Assembly (NCBI RefSeq): GCF_014805685.1
Contig: NC_060900.1
Coordinates: 5,393,101-5,457,100 of the forward strand
Reading direction: 5' to 3'
Length of the DNA: 64,000 nt
Source: Silurus meridionalis
Taxonomy: Eukaryota; Chordata; Actinopteri; Siluriformes; Siluridae
This document shows, one piece after another, positions 1 through 27,500 of the stretch; positions within the stretch are counted from its first letter, which is position 1, and each line of letters begins with the position of its first letter. The notes under the pieces are model-generated. The model did no database searches and was not told where the DNA came from. It saw nothing but the letters and a program-made list of their open reading frames with translations. Made by a program: the position numbers and the translations under genes.

Positions 1-3000
1 GAAGTCAGGAGTAGAATATTTCAGTAGGTCTGAAAAAAAGAAAAAAAAAAAAAAAGGAAAAAAAAATATTCAAAAACACCTTTATTTAAAGAGGTATGGA
101 AATCGAGGAGAAGGTAACACAAGGGCTAAAAGACGTAAAGGCGAGGTCATACTGCGATCACCCTTGATCACACGTATACGAGACGTGTAACGGCGTTCTC
201 AGGACCGCACGAGACTTACTTAAGGATCTGCATCCAGCCTAGTGTATTCTTTACTGCAGCGAACATGAACATACTCACTCATACACGTAGAGTCATAATA
301 AGTATCTTATTCATTGCTATGTCATTTACAGCTCATCTGTGTTGTGGATATGCTATTAATGTACATACAAATGCATTGAGCATTAACCGGATCACTTCAT
401 ATTTATTGTGATTGTAAATGTATAAATGATCGGTTCTCCAGCATAAATTACTGTGACCATAGATGATCATTTGTTTTCATGAGACGTGCGTGCATTTGAG
501 AATCTTTTCGTTTTGCTAGTTGTGTATTGCTGTAGAGTGGACCGCATGCTCATGTCTGTAAATACTGTAAAAAAGAAAAAACAGAAAAAAAAACACCATA
601 ATCATTGAACGAGAACTTGTGCATGCCATTTGTACGTGATCTTGTCATTGCTCATGTTGCAAGCTTTTGGGCTTTGGGTTCGAACTCGGATCAGATTCAC
701 TCTGATCACAGATGTTTGTAAGATATAAGGATCTTCAGATCACATGATGCTAGTCTCATTGTTTTTTTTGTTTTGGATAACCTAAAGTGATTTGAGAAGG
801 TAATGCATCCCATTGTTTTGGGTTCGTTCATGATCTAATGATTGCTGCTCTTCATTCTTGTATAATGAAAAGAAAAAAAAAATCACAATAAATAAAAAAC
901 AGTAGCAGTAGAAATGTAGGCAGTAAATTTTAGACTTGTGCTTTTGTGTGTTACCTCATGAACACTGAAACTAGATAACATAGGGCTCGAGGTTATTCTG
1001 TAGCTAAAACACTCATTCCATTTAGGGGTGGACAAATCATAAATTCATTAGTGAACCCATTGAGAAAATCCTCTCCAGACCTGCCTTAGGAATCTGACAA
1101 AGCTAAAATATGTGGGCAGTGCAGTGTATGTAGCGAGCTAGTTTGCTAGTTGTGTACATTAATAGAGACAAAAAGAAATGTTAAAGGTGGTTTAATATCT
1201 TGTACATAATCCTTTATATAATGTAGTGCATTTTGTTTGCGACCTCAACAATGAAGTCAGCGTGTCATTAGCCAATGTTTCTGCCAATACTCTTGTGTTC
1301 TCCCCATGCTAGCTTTTTCAATTTCTGTAAACCATAAGGTGTTGCAATAGCTGGAGGGTTATTTGACAACATTACACAGACCTTGCTGCTGTTGTTGCCA
1401 AAACACCTTTGTTTTCAACATGTTGTGCATTCTGAGTTGCTTTTTCGTGCTCATTGAGGTTGTAATGTGTTGTTCTTTGAACAGCCATCGAATGGTTATT
1501 TGAGCTACTTCTAAGTGGATGTTTTCCCTCAGCACTATTCCACGTCAACTCAGAAGACTGATGTTCTAAGAGATAGGAAGCTGTCAGTTTCTGAAACACA
1601 ACCACTGAGATCACAAATGTCGCTCATTTTGCTTGATGTGCAAAAATGAACTGAATTAAGGCACCATGCTGCCATATGGATGATTCAACAATTCAATGAA
1701 TGAGTATGTAATGCATTATTATTAAAGCTACTCATGAGTTCATATACAGTTTTCTATTGTAAGGATCGATAAAGTATAGGGTTCACTGGTCAACTACACC
1801 TTAATAAAGACCTCCTGGTTGATATGTCCACCCCTTCCATAAGTCCAAATTCACATTCCATATTCACAAAGTTCTATCTAGTGGAAAAAAATACACTTTT
1901 TTTTTTTAATAACGAAGGCTTTATGACAGCAAATACAAAATTGGTTAAAAAGCTTTTTGTAGTGTAGACAAAGATGTTTCAGTCAGTCATATTATAACCA
2001 ATGAAAATGAGTGAACTGCACTCTATGGACAAAAGTTTGGGGACACCTGAGAATAAGATTCATATGTACTTCATGAACATCCCATTCCACATTAAGTCCA
2101 AATTTGCTCTTATAATAACCTTCACTCCTCTTGGAAGATGTTCCACTAGTTGATTTGTGCACATTAACCTACAAGGCAGGAACTGATGTAGGTGAGATGA
2201 GGAGGCTTGAGGTGCAGTCAGCATTTCAATTTATCACAAAGGTGTTCAGTAGGGTTGATGTCAGAATTCCTTAGTGGGCCATTCAAGATCTTTCATTCCA
2301 AAATGTATCTAAGCCATATGTTCATGGAGCTGGAGCTGCACAGGGGCATTGTCTTGTCTGCTTGAGCAGGTTTGGGTCATATGGTGCCCTAATACTTTTG
2401 TCTATATAGTGTATAAACAAACATGCGCCACACATAATTTGTATTAGTATTATTTGGCTCATGGCCCACATACAGATTATTGTATAAATAATTAGGGTTT
2501 GGGGGTATTGTCCTGCTTCTAGATGGATTTTACTGAGATTATTAAAAATGATAATATGACCAAAATCTTACCCATATGGCTACAAGATATTTTGCTAGTA
2601 GGCACCTGAGGCCTAAACACAACTTTTTTTTAACAATGTTTTCCAAATATATAGATATGGAAGCTAGATATGAAATACACTGCTTATTTGAAATGAATAG
2701 GATGCATTAAGGATAATAATTTGTAGAAGATGAATGTAGGTTGCATATAGCTAGATGTATCATTCCATATTATCGTTTCACACCATATTCATCTGTTTAA
2801 AAATTCTAAAATATTTAAATATTCACAACTTTTAACTTGTTGTGTAAAGTGAACTCGTAAGTCACAAACCGAACATTTCATTTGTTTAAAAATTCGATGG
2901 GAATTTGCTAAAAGTTGAAGTAAACGGCTGATTCATTTTGGTTTCTCAAACTTTTTTAAATGCTTAAAAATGCACAATTCAGTGTCCCAAACTGCTATTC

Positions 3001-3480
3001 ATTGACATTTTATTCTTTTGTTTTTGTTGTGTCACTGTTATAATGATGCAGGTCGAACAAATAGACTTGCAAGTGAAGCAACACCTTTCCCTTATGAATA
3101 TTTATGAATCACACAGTGTGATCAATGAAAATATGCAACTTTGGAAAACATCTTTACTGTGTTGGTATATGCAAATTAGGTTATATTTATGTTTGTTTGT
3201 TTTAGCAAAAGTTGTTTTACCCTGATTTGCAAGATGTGTTGAAAAGACAAAGTTTTTATTTTTCTTTGCATGGCTAACAAAACTCTTTGACATGTTTTTA
3301 GTTTGGTCTTTTATTTGGTCAGTTCTACAAATGCAACTCTGGGAATATAAGATATAAAAAAAAAGCCCAGTTTGTGGAACACTGGGACTCCAAGCCTTAT
3401 GAAGTTTGTAATGTCAATTGTTTCTATGTTCATTTACGGATTGTTTTATATGTTAGAATTGCCACAATAAAATTCCCAAA
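1..3480 (+). other. Possible 3' UTR of a gene left of the window
   Basis: No coding exon was recognised here. The stretch is AT-rich, with short A-runs. Plus-strand poly(A) signals AATAAA lie at 887-892 (overlapped by a second at 891-896) and at 3466-3471. This would fit the 3' UTR of a plus-strand gene whose coding part is off the left edge, converging on rasef, but the gene cannot be named from this sequence. A Tc1-like relic interrupts it at about 2019-2412. The small open frames are not supported by codon pattern or splice context. Confidence 0.35.
2019..2412 (-). mobile_element. Decayed Tc1/mariner-like element (family A)
   Basis: The ends are imperfect inverted repeats: the left starts CACTCTATGGACAAAAGT and the right, read on the minus strand, starts CACTATATAGACAAAAGT. 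The minus strand aligns by eye with the 9.4-9.75 kb copy, including the stretch that there reads NPIEHLWDE, but it has stops and lacks most of a transposase. It is a non-autonomous relic. Confidence 0.7.
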
Positions 3481-3742
3481 TTGAAGCATTACACTGTTTT
3501 ATTGCTTGCTTAATAGGTATCCCTGTTATACCACAGATGTCCACCCTAAACATTCTGGAATGACATTTGTGTTTAATTGGTCTCTTTAAATAGATGCCAG
3601 TTGTTTTAAATGGTAGCTTGCTTACTCACAACTAGCTTATGAGTAACTTGAACATTTGACAGTTAATTTCTCACAACCTAGCTAATGAATTCAAAATACA
3701 TTGAAATTTGAACACATTATAAAAGGCAATGGTTAAATTTCC

Positions 3743-3748
3743 TTTATT
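3743..3748 (-). terminator. rasef: Candidate poly(A) signal of rasef
   Basis: TTTATT on the plus strand is AATAAA on the minus strand. It lies about 2.1 kb past the rasef stop codon and would define a long AT-rich 3' UTR (about 3725-5824) in which no other gene was seen. The plus-strand signal at 3466 is under 300 bases away, suggesting convergent 3' ends. Other minus-strand signals may be used. Confidence 0.4.
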
Positions 3749-5824
3749 ACAAAAGTTCTTGGATGATTACAATTATATAAAATAAAATTATAACATTTGG
3801 ATTGGAACATCTTTTATAAACATCTTTTTATAATCATTTAATAATACCATTTCTTCACAATAGATGCATTTCATAATGTATAAGTAACAAAACATTGTAT
3901 CGATTATTGCATATTTTAAAGGTGCACAGTATATTAAATATGTTGAATATACAATAATTTAGAATATACTCTATATGATAAAGTTAAATTTCATTAGCAA
4001 AAAAATGCAAGACAGTCTAAGCAGAGCATTGGGATTACATGATGGCGAGGAAGAATAAATAGGTTAAACAATGTTACGTTGGCTGCCATTCTAACTTGGC
4101 TGACACTGAATGTGCAGTGGCAGTGCCTTCTTTAAAGTAGTAAAACCGGTCAAATATTCTGCAAAATATTGCAGAAAATCTTCAGTAGGTAATCAATACA
4201 ATACATAAAATGTGCATACTGTGATATATAGTGTATAGATTCTTAACAAAGTCCTGTTTTAAAAATTGTACACATTCTCTGAACCTGAAGAAATAATGTC
4301 TATATAACATTAAACCATCATCCAGAATACAATAAATCCCACTTTTTGTAAGTTTGTGTCTTTGATAAATTGTACAAGGAAGCTGGATTTAAAAATTACC
4401 TCAAAAACTCATTATGGTACAGTGTTGCTACCTGTTCATATGAATCGTACACAGATTCATATAATGTTGCTTTGTATGAAAAACAATAACATATGTCCTA
4501 CAGTTCTAAAATTGTGGCTAAAATTATATCTATATCAGTTAATCAAGGTTACATGCGAGCATTGTTAGGATGAGAGCGTTATGTCAAAATATAGTATAAA
4601 TACAGAAATGAATAATTACATCTATATTTTAGAAAATATAAGTAAAGACTGTCGACTCACTAAAATTTAAATAATGAGATTTACATTTTATATAACTCCA
4701 TAATATGCAATATATATGTGTCCTAAATTTTTACTGAATAATAAACAGAATAACATATAACAAATAAACAACAACAACAAAATCAAAATCCACATTGTCA
4801 GATACAAATGTCCTAAAAGTCCTAAGTCCTGATATTCCATGCCTATCATTTAATATAATGATAGGATAACTCATTATACTCCTAAATATTCTTGCACGAT
4901 TTGAATCTTTTTCTTTGTTTTTTTTCATTTTTTTACAAAACTTTTTTAGCCACTAAATTATTAAAGGTTTGCATAGTTCCTTAACCCGATTTTCTAATGT
5001 CAAAGAATGCCAAGGAAGGATTGCGTTTTTTTCAAATGTGCAAAAGTGTATGTCGTGTCTGTTCAGTGTGCTTGCATTAATAAACCGAAGTGGAAAATGC
5101 AGTGTACTGTACATGCAAGTGAATTACTGAACCTGAAAGTCGATTCAGGAAGTAACTGTAAAATGACACCAAGTTAGCTTAATGGCTAAGTCTGATTTCA
5201 TCTATGTTTTCGTGGCTCCAACCAATCAGAGAGTAACTCAAAATTGAAAGCTATTGTTTTCACAGTAAAGTTTTTTACTCTGTCTATAGAACACTATAAC
5301 TATAAGGAATATTTCTAAACTCAATTATTTTATGCTCTTACTGACAGTTTTTCACATTCATTTTTTTATATACGTTCTGATATACTTTATGTAGTTTTCA
5401 GGTGTCTGTTCGAGATAAGAAATATTTTTCATTTCATAAATAAAAATAGTGATTTCTATCCCTACTTTGTCACATTACTTACAAAAATTATATTTTTTTG
5501 TAAATAACTCACAACATGCATACCAGTCCATTGCAAAAGACCTGTTAGAAAACGCCAAGAGAAAAGTTGGACCCTCATGGAACTTACAAACTCCATTAGT
5601 ATCCCAACTCACATTATTGTGCACTTCTTCAGTTATGCCAGAACAGAGTTAATATTTGATATGCAGCACACACAGTGTAAAACATGAGACTCTTCAAAGT
5701 TCGAGGTAGGCTGCAATACAGATGTGCATAGAATTGCATACTGGTCTCCAACAGACAGATGCCATCTTTCTGAAACAAGCGTTTTAAATCACAATGCATG
5801 ATAAAAAAAAAAAAAAAACATGCA

Positions 5825-21157
<15,333 letters not shown>

Positions 21158-21619
21158 CCACAGCTCGTTCTCAACTTGTCGCCGAAATCCCATGCACAGG
21201 TCCTTTAAGACATACTCACTTCCCGGATTCGAAACTTAAATTGAGCGTCAGCTGTCAGAAAACGACTTTATAACAACTTTAAAAACAAAGATTCCTTTAC
21301 GCTCCGAGCACACCCAACGCGCTCGCGACACCTCCTGCGTCTGCTCCGCGCAGCTCGAGCGCACACTCTTAACTGGCGCTATGTAAACAAGATGCATATC
21401 AACCAACAGTGAGTCAAATGCAGAAACTTCTCAGGGACATGGTGCAAACCAGGGAGTCTGATTCAACAGTAATACAATTTAAATATTTCAGGTGTTGAAT
21501 TAAAATATCACTCACTCTGTTGTATTATTTTTATGCATTGATAAATTAAGCTCCCAATAATTCTGCATTCTTCATTATATATAGAATAAAGATATTAATA
21601 GTTAAATCATGTAAGTGGT

Positions 21620-21965
21620 AACTCAGTAGTTGAGGTCGTGAGATCAAATCTCAGCTTTAACAAGCTGCTATTGCAGGGCCCCTGAGCAAGGCCCTTGAAC
21701 CTCAACTGTTTAGTTGTATAAACAATATAATCGTAAGATGCTCTGTATAAGGGTGTCTGCCAAATGTCTTGTGTAAAACTGGTCTATGATGCAAAAACAG
21801 GGCAGACACCTTTATCCAGAGCAACTAACATTTATCTCAATCATACAACTGAGCAGCTATGGGTTTAAGGGCCTTGCTCAGGGGCCCAGGATGGGAAGTA
21901 ATTTGAGCACATGACTTGATCCAAAGGCCAATGCATTAACCAATAAACTACCACCTCCTGCCAGC
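21620..21965. mobile_element. Inverted pair of SINE-like elements
   Basis: The left arm (about 21620-21775) reads in plus orientation with the tRNA-SINE-like body motif GGGCCCCTGAGCAAGGCCCTTGA and ends GGTGTCTGCCAAATG. The right arm (about 21795-21965) is the same kind of element in minus orientation, starting GCAGACACCTTTATCCAG and containing GGGCCTTGCTCAGGGGCCC. The arms are about 20-30 bases apart, giving an imperfect palindrome. Confidence 0.7.
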
Positions 21966-22288
21966 TGTCTCAGATTACTGTCCGCTGATTGCCCAATATT
22001 TTGTCCCGTACCTACATCATTTCCTCCTGGTTCTCTGGTTTCCTTCTTCTGGCCAAAAGTGTGAATGTGTGTGTAAATATAATGATGAATTTATACTTAT
22101 TTTAGAAAAAGAACCATATGATGCATCACAGAGGTCTATTTATGCACACATTCATACACTTATTCACAGGGGGCAAATTGTAGTCCCCATTCCACCTACA
22201 TGCAGGCATTTGGACAAGAGGATAAAACTAGAAGAAACCGAACCCATGTAGGCATATGAAAATCTCTTTCGCTTTCTCTCTTTTCTTC

Positions 22289-22290
<2 letters not shown>

Positions 22291-22362
<72 letters not shown>
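22291..22362. repeat. (GATA)n microsatellite
   Basis: About 18 GATA units, forming the left arm of an inverted pair with the (TATC)n tract at 22420-22491. Confidence 0.98.
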
Positions 22363-22417
22363 ATCACTTTATGTATCAGCCAATCATATAAGGCTAAGAT
22401 TACTGTTAACCAATCAG

Positions 22418-22419
<2 letters not shown>

Positions 22420-22491
<72 letters not shown>
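22420..22491. repeat. (TATC)n microsatellite, inverted partner of (GATA)n
   Basis: About 18 CTAT/TATC units, complementary to the GATA tract about 57 bases to the left. Together they could form a long hairpin, and single-strand annealing could make the region unstable in assembly. Confidence 0.97.
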
Positions 22492-22499
22492 TCTTTATC

Positions 22500-22685
22500 A
22501 TTTGACAGAAACCCCTAATGAGAGCAACTTAAAATGTATCTCATTCATACAGCTGAGCATATAAATGGGGTCAAGGGCTTTGTTTAGGGGCCAAGAAGTG
22601 GTAGATTGGTGTGGGTTTTATTTGAACACATGACCTTCAAAGCCAAATTCCAATGCTTTAACCACTAAGCCACCACCTCCCCTCT
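22500..22685 (-). mobile_element. SINE-like element
   Basis: It resembles the right arm at 21795-21965 in the same orientation. Shared features are TCATACAGCTGAGCA, GGGGTCAAGGGCTTTGTTTAGGGG, and the end TTAACCACTAAGCCACCACCTCC, which on the minus strand resembles a tRNA-like 'gtggctaagtggttaa' head. Strongly diverged and non-coding. Confidence 0.6.
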
Positions 22686-22689
22686 ACAG

Positions 22690-23300
22690 TAGCTATATTA
22701 TGTGATAGCTAAGTATATAAAATTTTAATTGGCCTTTAAAACCCTGATTGATTTTTACTACCTGTTATCTGATTGTTTATCAGAAACCCTACCAGTATAT
22801 GATTGGGTGGTACATGGAGTCTCTGCCTACCTGACCCCAGTCTGCGTTTACAGTCCATTTCCTGCAGGTGTCGCTGTTTATTTACAGTCTTAGTTAAAGT
22901 TACTTTTCTCAAAAACAGTACATTAAAAATGGCTTGCAAATTATTTAATAATAGACAGTTTTACTCTACATAAGAATACTTTGAATAAATGAGCAAACCT
23001 GTTTGAAAACGATTCAAATGCACCGGTTTATTTTTCAATTGTACAGTAGAACGACTGAAGCATTAGGGTCACTCTGAGTAAATATTAATTGAATGATTTA
23101 GCAAACATAAGTGATTTTGCATTTACATTTTACTGTATAGTCTCCTAGATTTTACAGTAAGATGTTTTAAGGGTGTTTGAAAAGGGGCCATGATTATATA
23201 TATATATTTACACCACAAACACGAAATTTTATTATCTGATAAAAAATAGCAATACATTCATTGTTGATGTCTCTTTATTTATTATTTTTTTAATAACGGA
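22690..23300. other. AT-rich intergenic DNA, no gene seen
   Basis: The interval lies between repeats and the rad21l1 promoter region. I see no splice-supported exon or RNA gene, only AT-rich DNA with a short (TA)n tract near 23197-23206. Confidence 0.5.
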
Positions 23301-23319
23301 AACGCCTAGAAACGTCTTT

Positions 23320-23759
23320 ACATCCATTTTGACCGCTCCCAGCACCCATACCGTAAAAGTGCACGAGACGCGCAAAACAAAACAAAAAAAAAACGTGCGA
23401 CAGATTGAATCGCAGTGTCAAAAATCTGTGCATTAGCTACTAAAGTATGATTTAATTTTCGGAATAGCGTCCAATCAAATGGAGGATTATCACATTACCT
23501 TATTTAAAAAAGAGAGATGAAAGAATGAAAGAAAATCAGGCAAAATGACGGTTTTTAATCCGATAGTTTTTTCACCTTTGCGGTTTAATAATAGTTTAAA
23601 TTCAGGTCCAGGGCTCGTGACCATGAAAAAAAAAAATGGCGGGATGCGCGAGCGGTTTCCACTTCATTTTACTTCAGCGTCGGTTGAGTTCCCCTTCACT
23701 CCACCTGTCAATAAACAACTTTTACTTTTAAGAAACGTTAAGAAACACAAACTTTAAAG
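23320..23759 (+). promoter_or_regulatory. rad21l1: rad21l1 promoter and non-coding exon 1
   Basis: A CpG-containing block follows AT-rich DNA. A GGCGGGA motif (E2F-like) lies at 23638-23644. A donor AAAG|GTAAGACG at 23759/23760 would end a 5' non-coding exon, which joins an acceptor near 24098 (TCTTGTCTACAG) about 42 bases before the start ATG. The transcription start is not visible. The E2F reading is inference. Confidence 0.45.
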
Positions 23760-24139
23760 GTAAGACGATGAAAACTGATGAACTCGGTCACCCAGAGTGA
23801 CACAGATATTATTTAATAATCCATTGTGTCACTTTTAATTAGTATAAAATCAGCATTATCTGATAACTAACCAATTAGCATTAAATTAGCACATTAATCC
23901 AGTTAGCGTAGTATGTTTTGCATTGTCTTCGTTTAAAGTAAAAATAAAACAAATGATAATTATTTAAAGATACCCAGAAAGTAATTCTACATTCAAATAT
24001 TTGCAAATTATTGAATTCTCAAGTTAACTAACAAGCCGAACAGTCAACACCTCATTTGTTGAATATTTATGTCGCCCATTTGTTTTCTTGTCTACAGGTG
24101 TTTTATTGGCTCTGGATTTGGACCTGAGATCCACTGAAC

Positions 24140-24478
24140 ATGGTCTTCTTCACACAGCTATTCACTTCAAAACGTGGACCCCTGGCCAGAATCTGGCTTG
24201 CAGCCCACTGGGAAAAGAAGATAACCAAATCCCATGTGTTTGAATGCAATCTAGAGGCGACAATAGAGGATATTATTTCTCCTCAGGTGCCCTTTATATT
24301 CCTTAACATTTATGCATTTTAAAGTGAGACCTGCAATGTTGAGTTTTATTCCGTAGTCACACATTTTTGAGACTTTGATTTTGCTTCATATAAAGTTAAA
24401 GAATATTAACCAGCAAACAAATCACCAGAATCAGCATTATATAGCCGGGATGCTTAGGAGTCTCTCAGGTGACACTTT

Positions 24479-24512
<34 letters not shown>

Positions 24513-27500
24513 CAAATCAAATTTTATATAATGCATGAGTTTTGATTTGCATTTTCTGACAAATATGTTTGCCTTTCTCTATGATTACGTATCATTAGTT
24601 TACTAGAGAGACGCTAGAATATGAACTGGTGACATTTTTATGAAGTCTGATCTGGAAGAACTGGAATGGAGTAAGAAAATATATAATTAGAAAGAGGTAG
24701 AACTGGTGTTAGTAACAAGGTGCTGAAAGAACATTGACTGGGCCATGTGGCTGATTACTTATCGTGATTAATGCGGTTGGTTGACTTGTTGGAAGTCCAT
24801 AAACCTGGTTGAAACAAAGGAATCATGTTGGTTAGTATGTCTTGTTCAGTTTCACATCAGAAGGATAGGACTGGAAATGTACATTCCAAAGCCGTTATAA
24901 ACATCTTTGTGTTAAATATTTGTTTGGAAGGTGACCCCAAACCCCTCAAACATATTATAGTCAAACTGATTAAATACTGCACAAGTAAAAGGACACCTAG
25001 CTTGAACTGCAGAACTGCAATGTTGTATTTGTAATGTAAATGCCCTTGCTGACAATGTACTCTATTTGTGTGTGTTTGTGTTTTAATGCCAGATAAAGAT
25101 TGGGCTGCGAACTTCAGGTCACCTTCTCCTGGGTGTGGTGCGAATCTACTCCAGAAAAGCCAAGTATCTCCTTGCAGACTGCAATGATGCTGTGGTTAAA
25201 ATTAAAGTGGCTTTCCGACCAGGTGATCATAGATCACACATTGTTGAACACTGAATGAGCAAAGTGATGGATCACTTAATTGGTGATTACTTTGGTTAGT
25301 GGGAATAAATGATTTAAATGGAATATATTTCTCCAAGATCACTTTTTCACCAGTAGACCATTAATCTGGTTAAAAAAAAAAAGGGAAAACTAATCATTTT
25401 GTTTATTATTGTCTAATTCAGTCATGTCATGTCATACAATAGAGTAGGACTGGAAATGTAAATGCCCCCAAAGCCTTTCATCCATGTGACTTGAATTATA
25501 TGTTTGGAAGGTGATCCCCAAACCCCTTAAACATTATTTCTTGTATGTATGAAGTAGGGGTCAAACACGACTGAGCATGAACTTTAAGATTTTTAAGTCT
25601 TTTCTTTGTCCTAACAGGGCAGTTGGATCTGCCTAACGAAGGGATGGAGGCAATGGTTAAAGCCATTACACTGCCTGAGGATTTTACCGACTTTGAGTCG
25701 CAGCTGCCTGATCTCAAGTACGTTTTCCATCCACCTCAAAAGTCGAGGCATTTACTGTTCAGAATTTCTATCCACCGTACAGCTCACTGTTATAATAAAT
25801 ATTTGATGTGGATGTGTTCCTACTTCAGCACTATTGATGTGGTAGATCACTTCTCACTTAATCAAAGCCGCACAGAGGAAATCACTTTGAAGGAAAACTT
25901 TGGAAACAGTTTTCTTGCCCTGGACGACTTGGGTAAGTGCCATCAGAGACAAATCTAATAGATTTTGAACATATATCCAAGTTTTATAATTTAAAAAACT
26001 TTCTTTGTTTTTTATTTAATTTTTTTTTTTTAACAGGTGATGAAACCCAGTCTCATCAGGGACTGTTTGATACAAGTTTCCATAGTCTTGGTGGAAATGG
26101 TGATGGGTTTGGTGATGAGGGCATGGCTTTTGATCTTGTTGGTATTTAACTTCTTTGCACATTAAAGTTTATATCAAGATTGAAAATAGCAATAACTAAT
26201 TACTGTAAAGATATAAAGATGCACATAAATATTCTTAGTTTACTTAAACAAATGTGTTTAAGCATGTTGACTATTTTGAGATATGTAGAGAAAGTATATA
26301 TTTAAATGAATAACAGACAAAATGCAATGCATATAAAATAGTTGCTCTGTGCTCCGACCTGTGCAGTGTTTTTAAGACAAAGTTTCTGTGCAGATTTCAT
26401 AACAAATGCGAATGAGAATGCACTGCTAACCGATTCCTATAGTGAATCACCAGCAGAGGTCCCTGCAACACCCCCACCAACTGCTATTAATCCTACAGGT
26501 AATCAGTGTCTTCTGGGATTTTAGCCTTTCATTTTATTTTTTCCTATGTAGTCTCAAGACTGCTTTAGGCATAGCAAAAGTGTTCATAGTCCATAATCCT
26601 GATATGATGATGATGATCAAATATGATGTGAAGGGATAACAAATGGCTGACATTTAAAAGAATAATGCAGTTTGGCTTATAATGTGATTTTACTTGTGCT
26701 TTTCCATCCAGAACCTTCTGTGGCTACTGCAAAGGGCTTGCCTGAGACTTTCACACTGAATGAGACCACATTGCTGGAAAATGCAGAGGACGGCTTTGCC
26801 CTTGAACCTGTGGCTGTTACATGTATGTCGTTAGTCTAAGGTTGTTAAAATTATAATAGTACACAGAGATATCTGGTTTATGGTACACGTGGATTGTTCT
26901 GTACCATCTTCTATGTGCACCAGTCCTTTAATTCAATCCTGAAAATATTAATAATATAATTTAAAGGTTAAGTTGAATCAGTTGGTGTGCCATATCTACA
27001 AAAACGTTTCTTTGTGAGTTAAAGGTTATAATTCAGTTGCCTTTGTGGATGCACTGAAATGAAGAACAAAAAAATGTTTAGCGATGGCATTTTGTTTAAA
27101 AAAAAAAAGAAAGAAAGAAAGAAAAATGCCCCAGAGGAAACATCCTAACTATTTTTTAGTCCAGAGAAAAGACAACTTGATGCTTTGAGCCACAGTTAGT
27201 CACATCTTTATTATTCTCAGCTTTTTCAGCAAGAAGGAAAGGAAGCAGGAAAAGGAAGCTAGTGGTGGATCACTCTAAAGAGCTTTCTAATGAAGCCATC
27301 AAAGCCCAGCTGTCTGATTATTCTGACCTTTGGGCCCCACTTGACATAGCTCCACCCACAAGGCAACTCATGGATTGGAAGAAAAACGGAGGCGTGGATT
27401 ATTTGTTTTCACATTTATGCACTCCAGTCATGAACAGTGACCTGCAGAAGGTAGCACACATACATAAACACACACAGGCTTTATGGATTTCTGGAGATTT

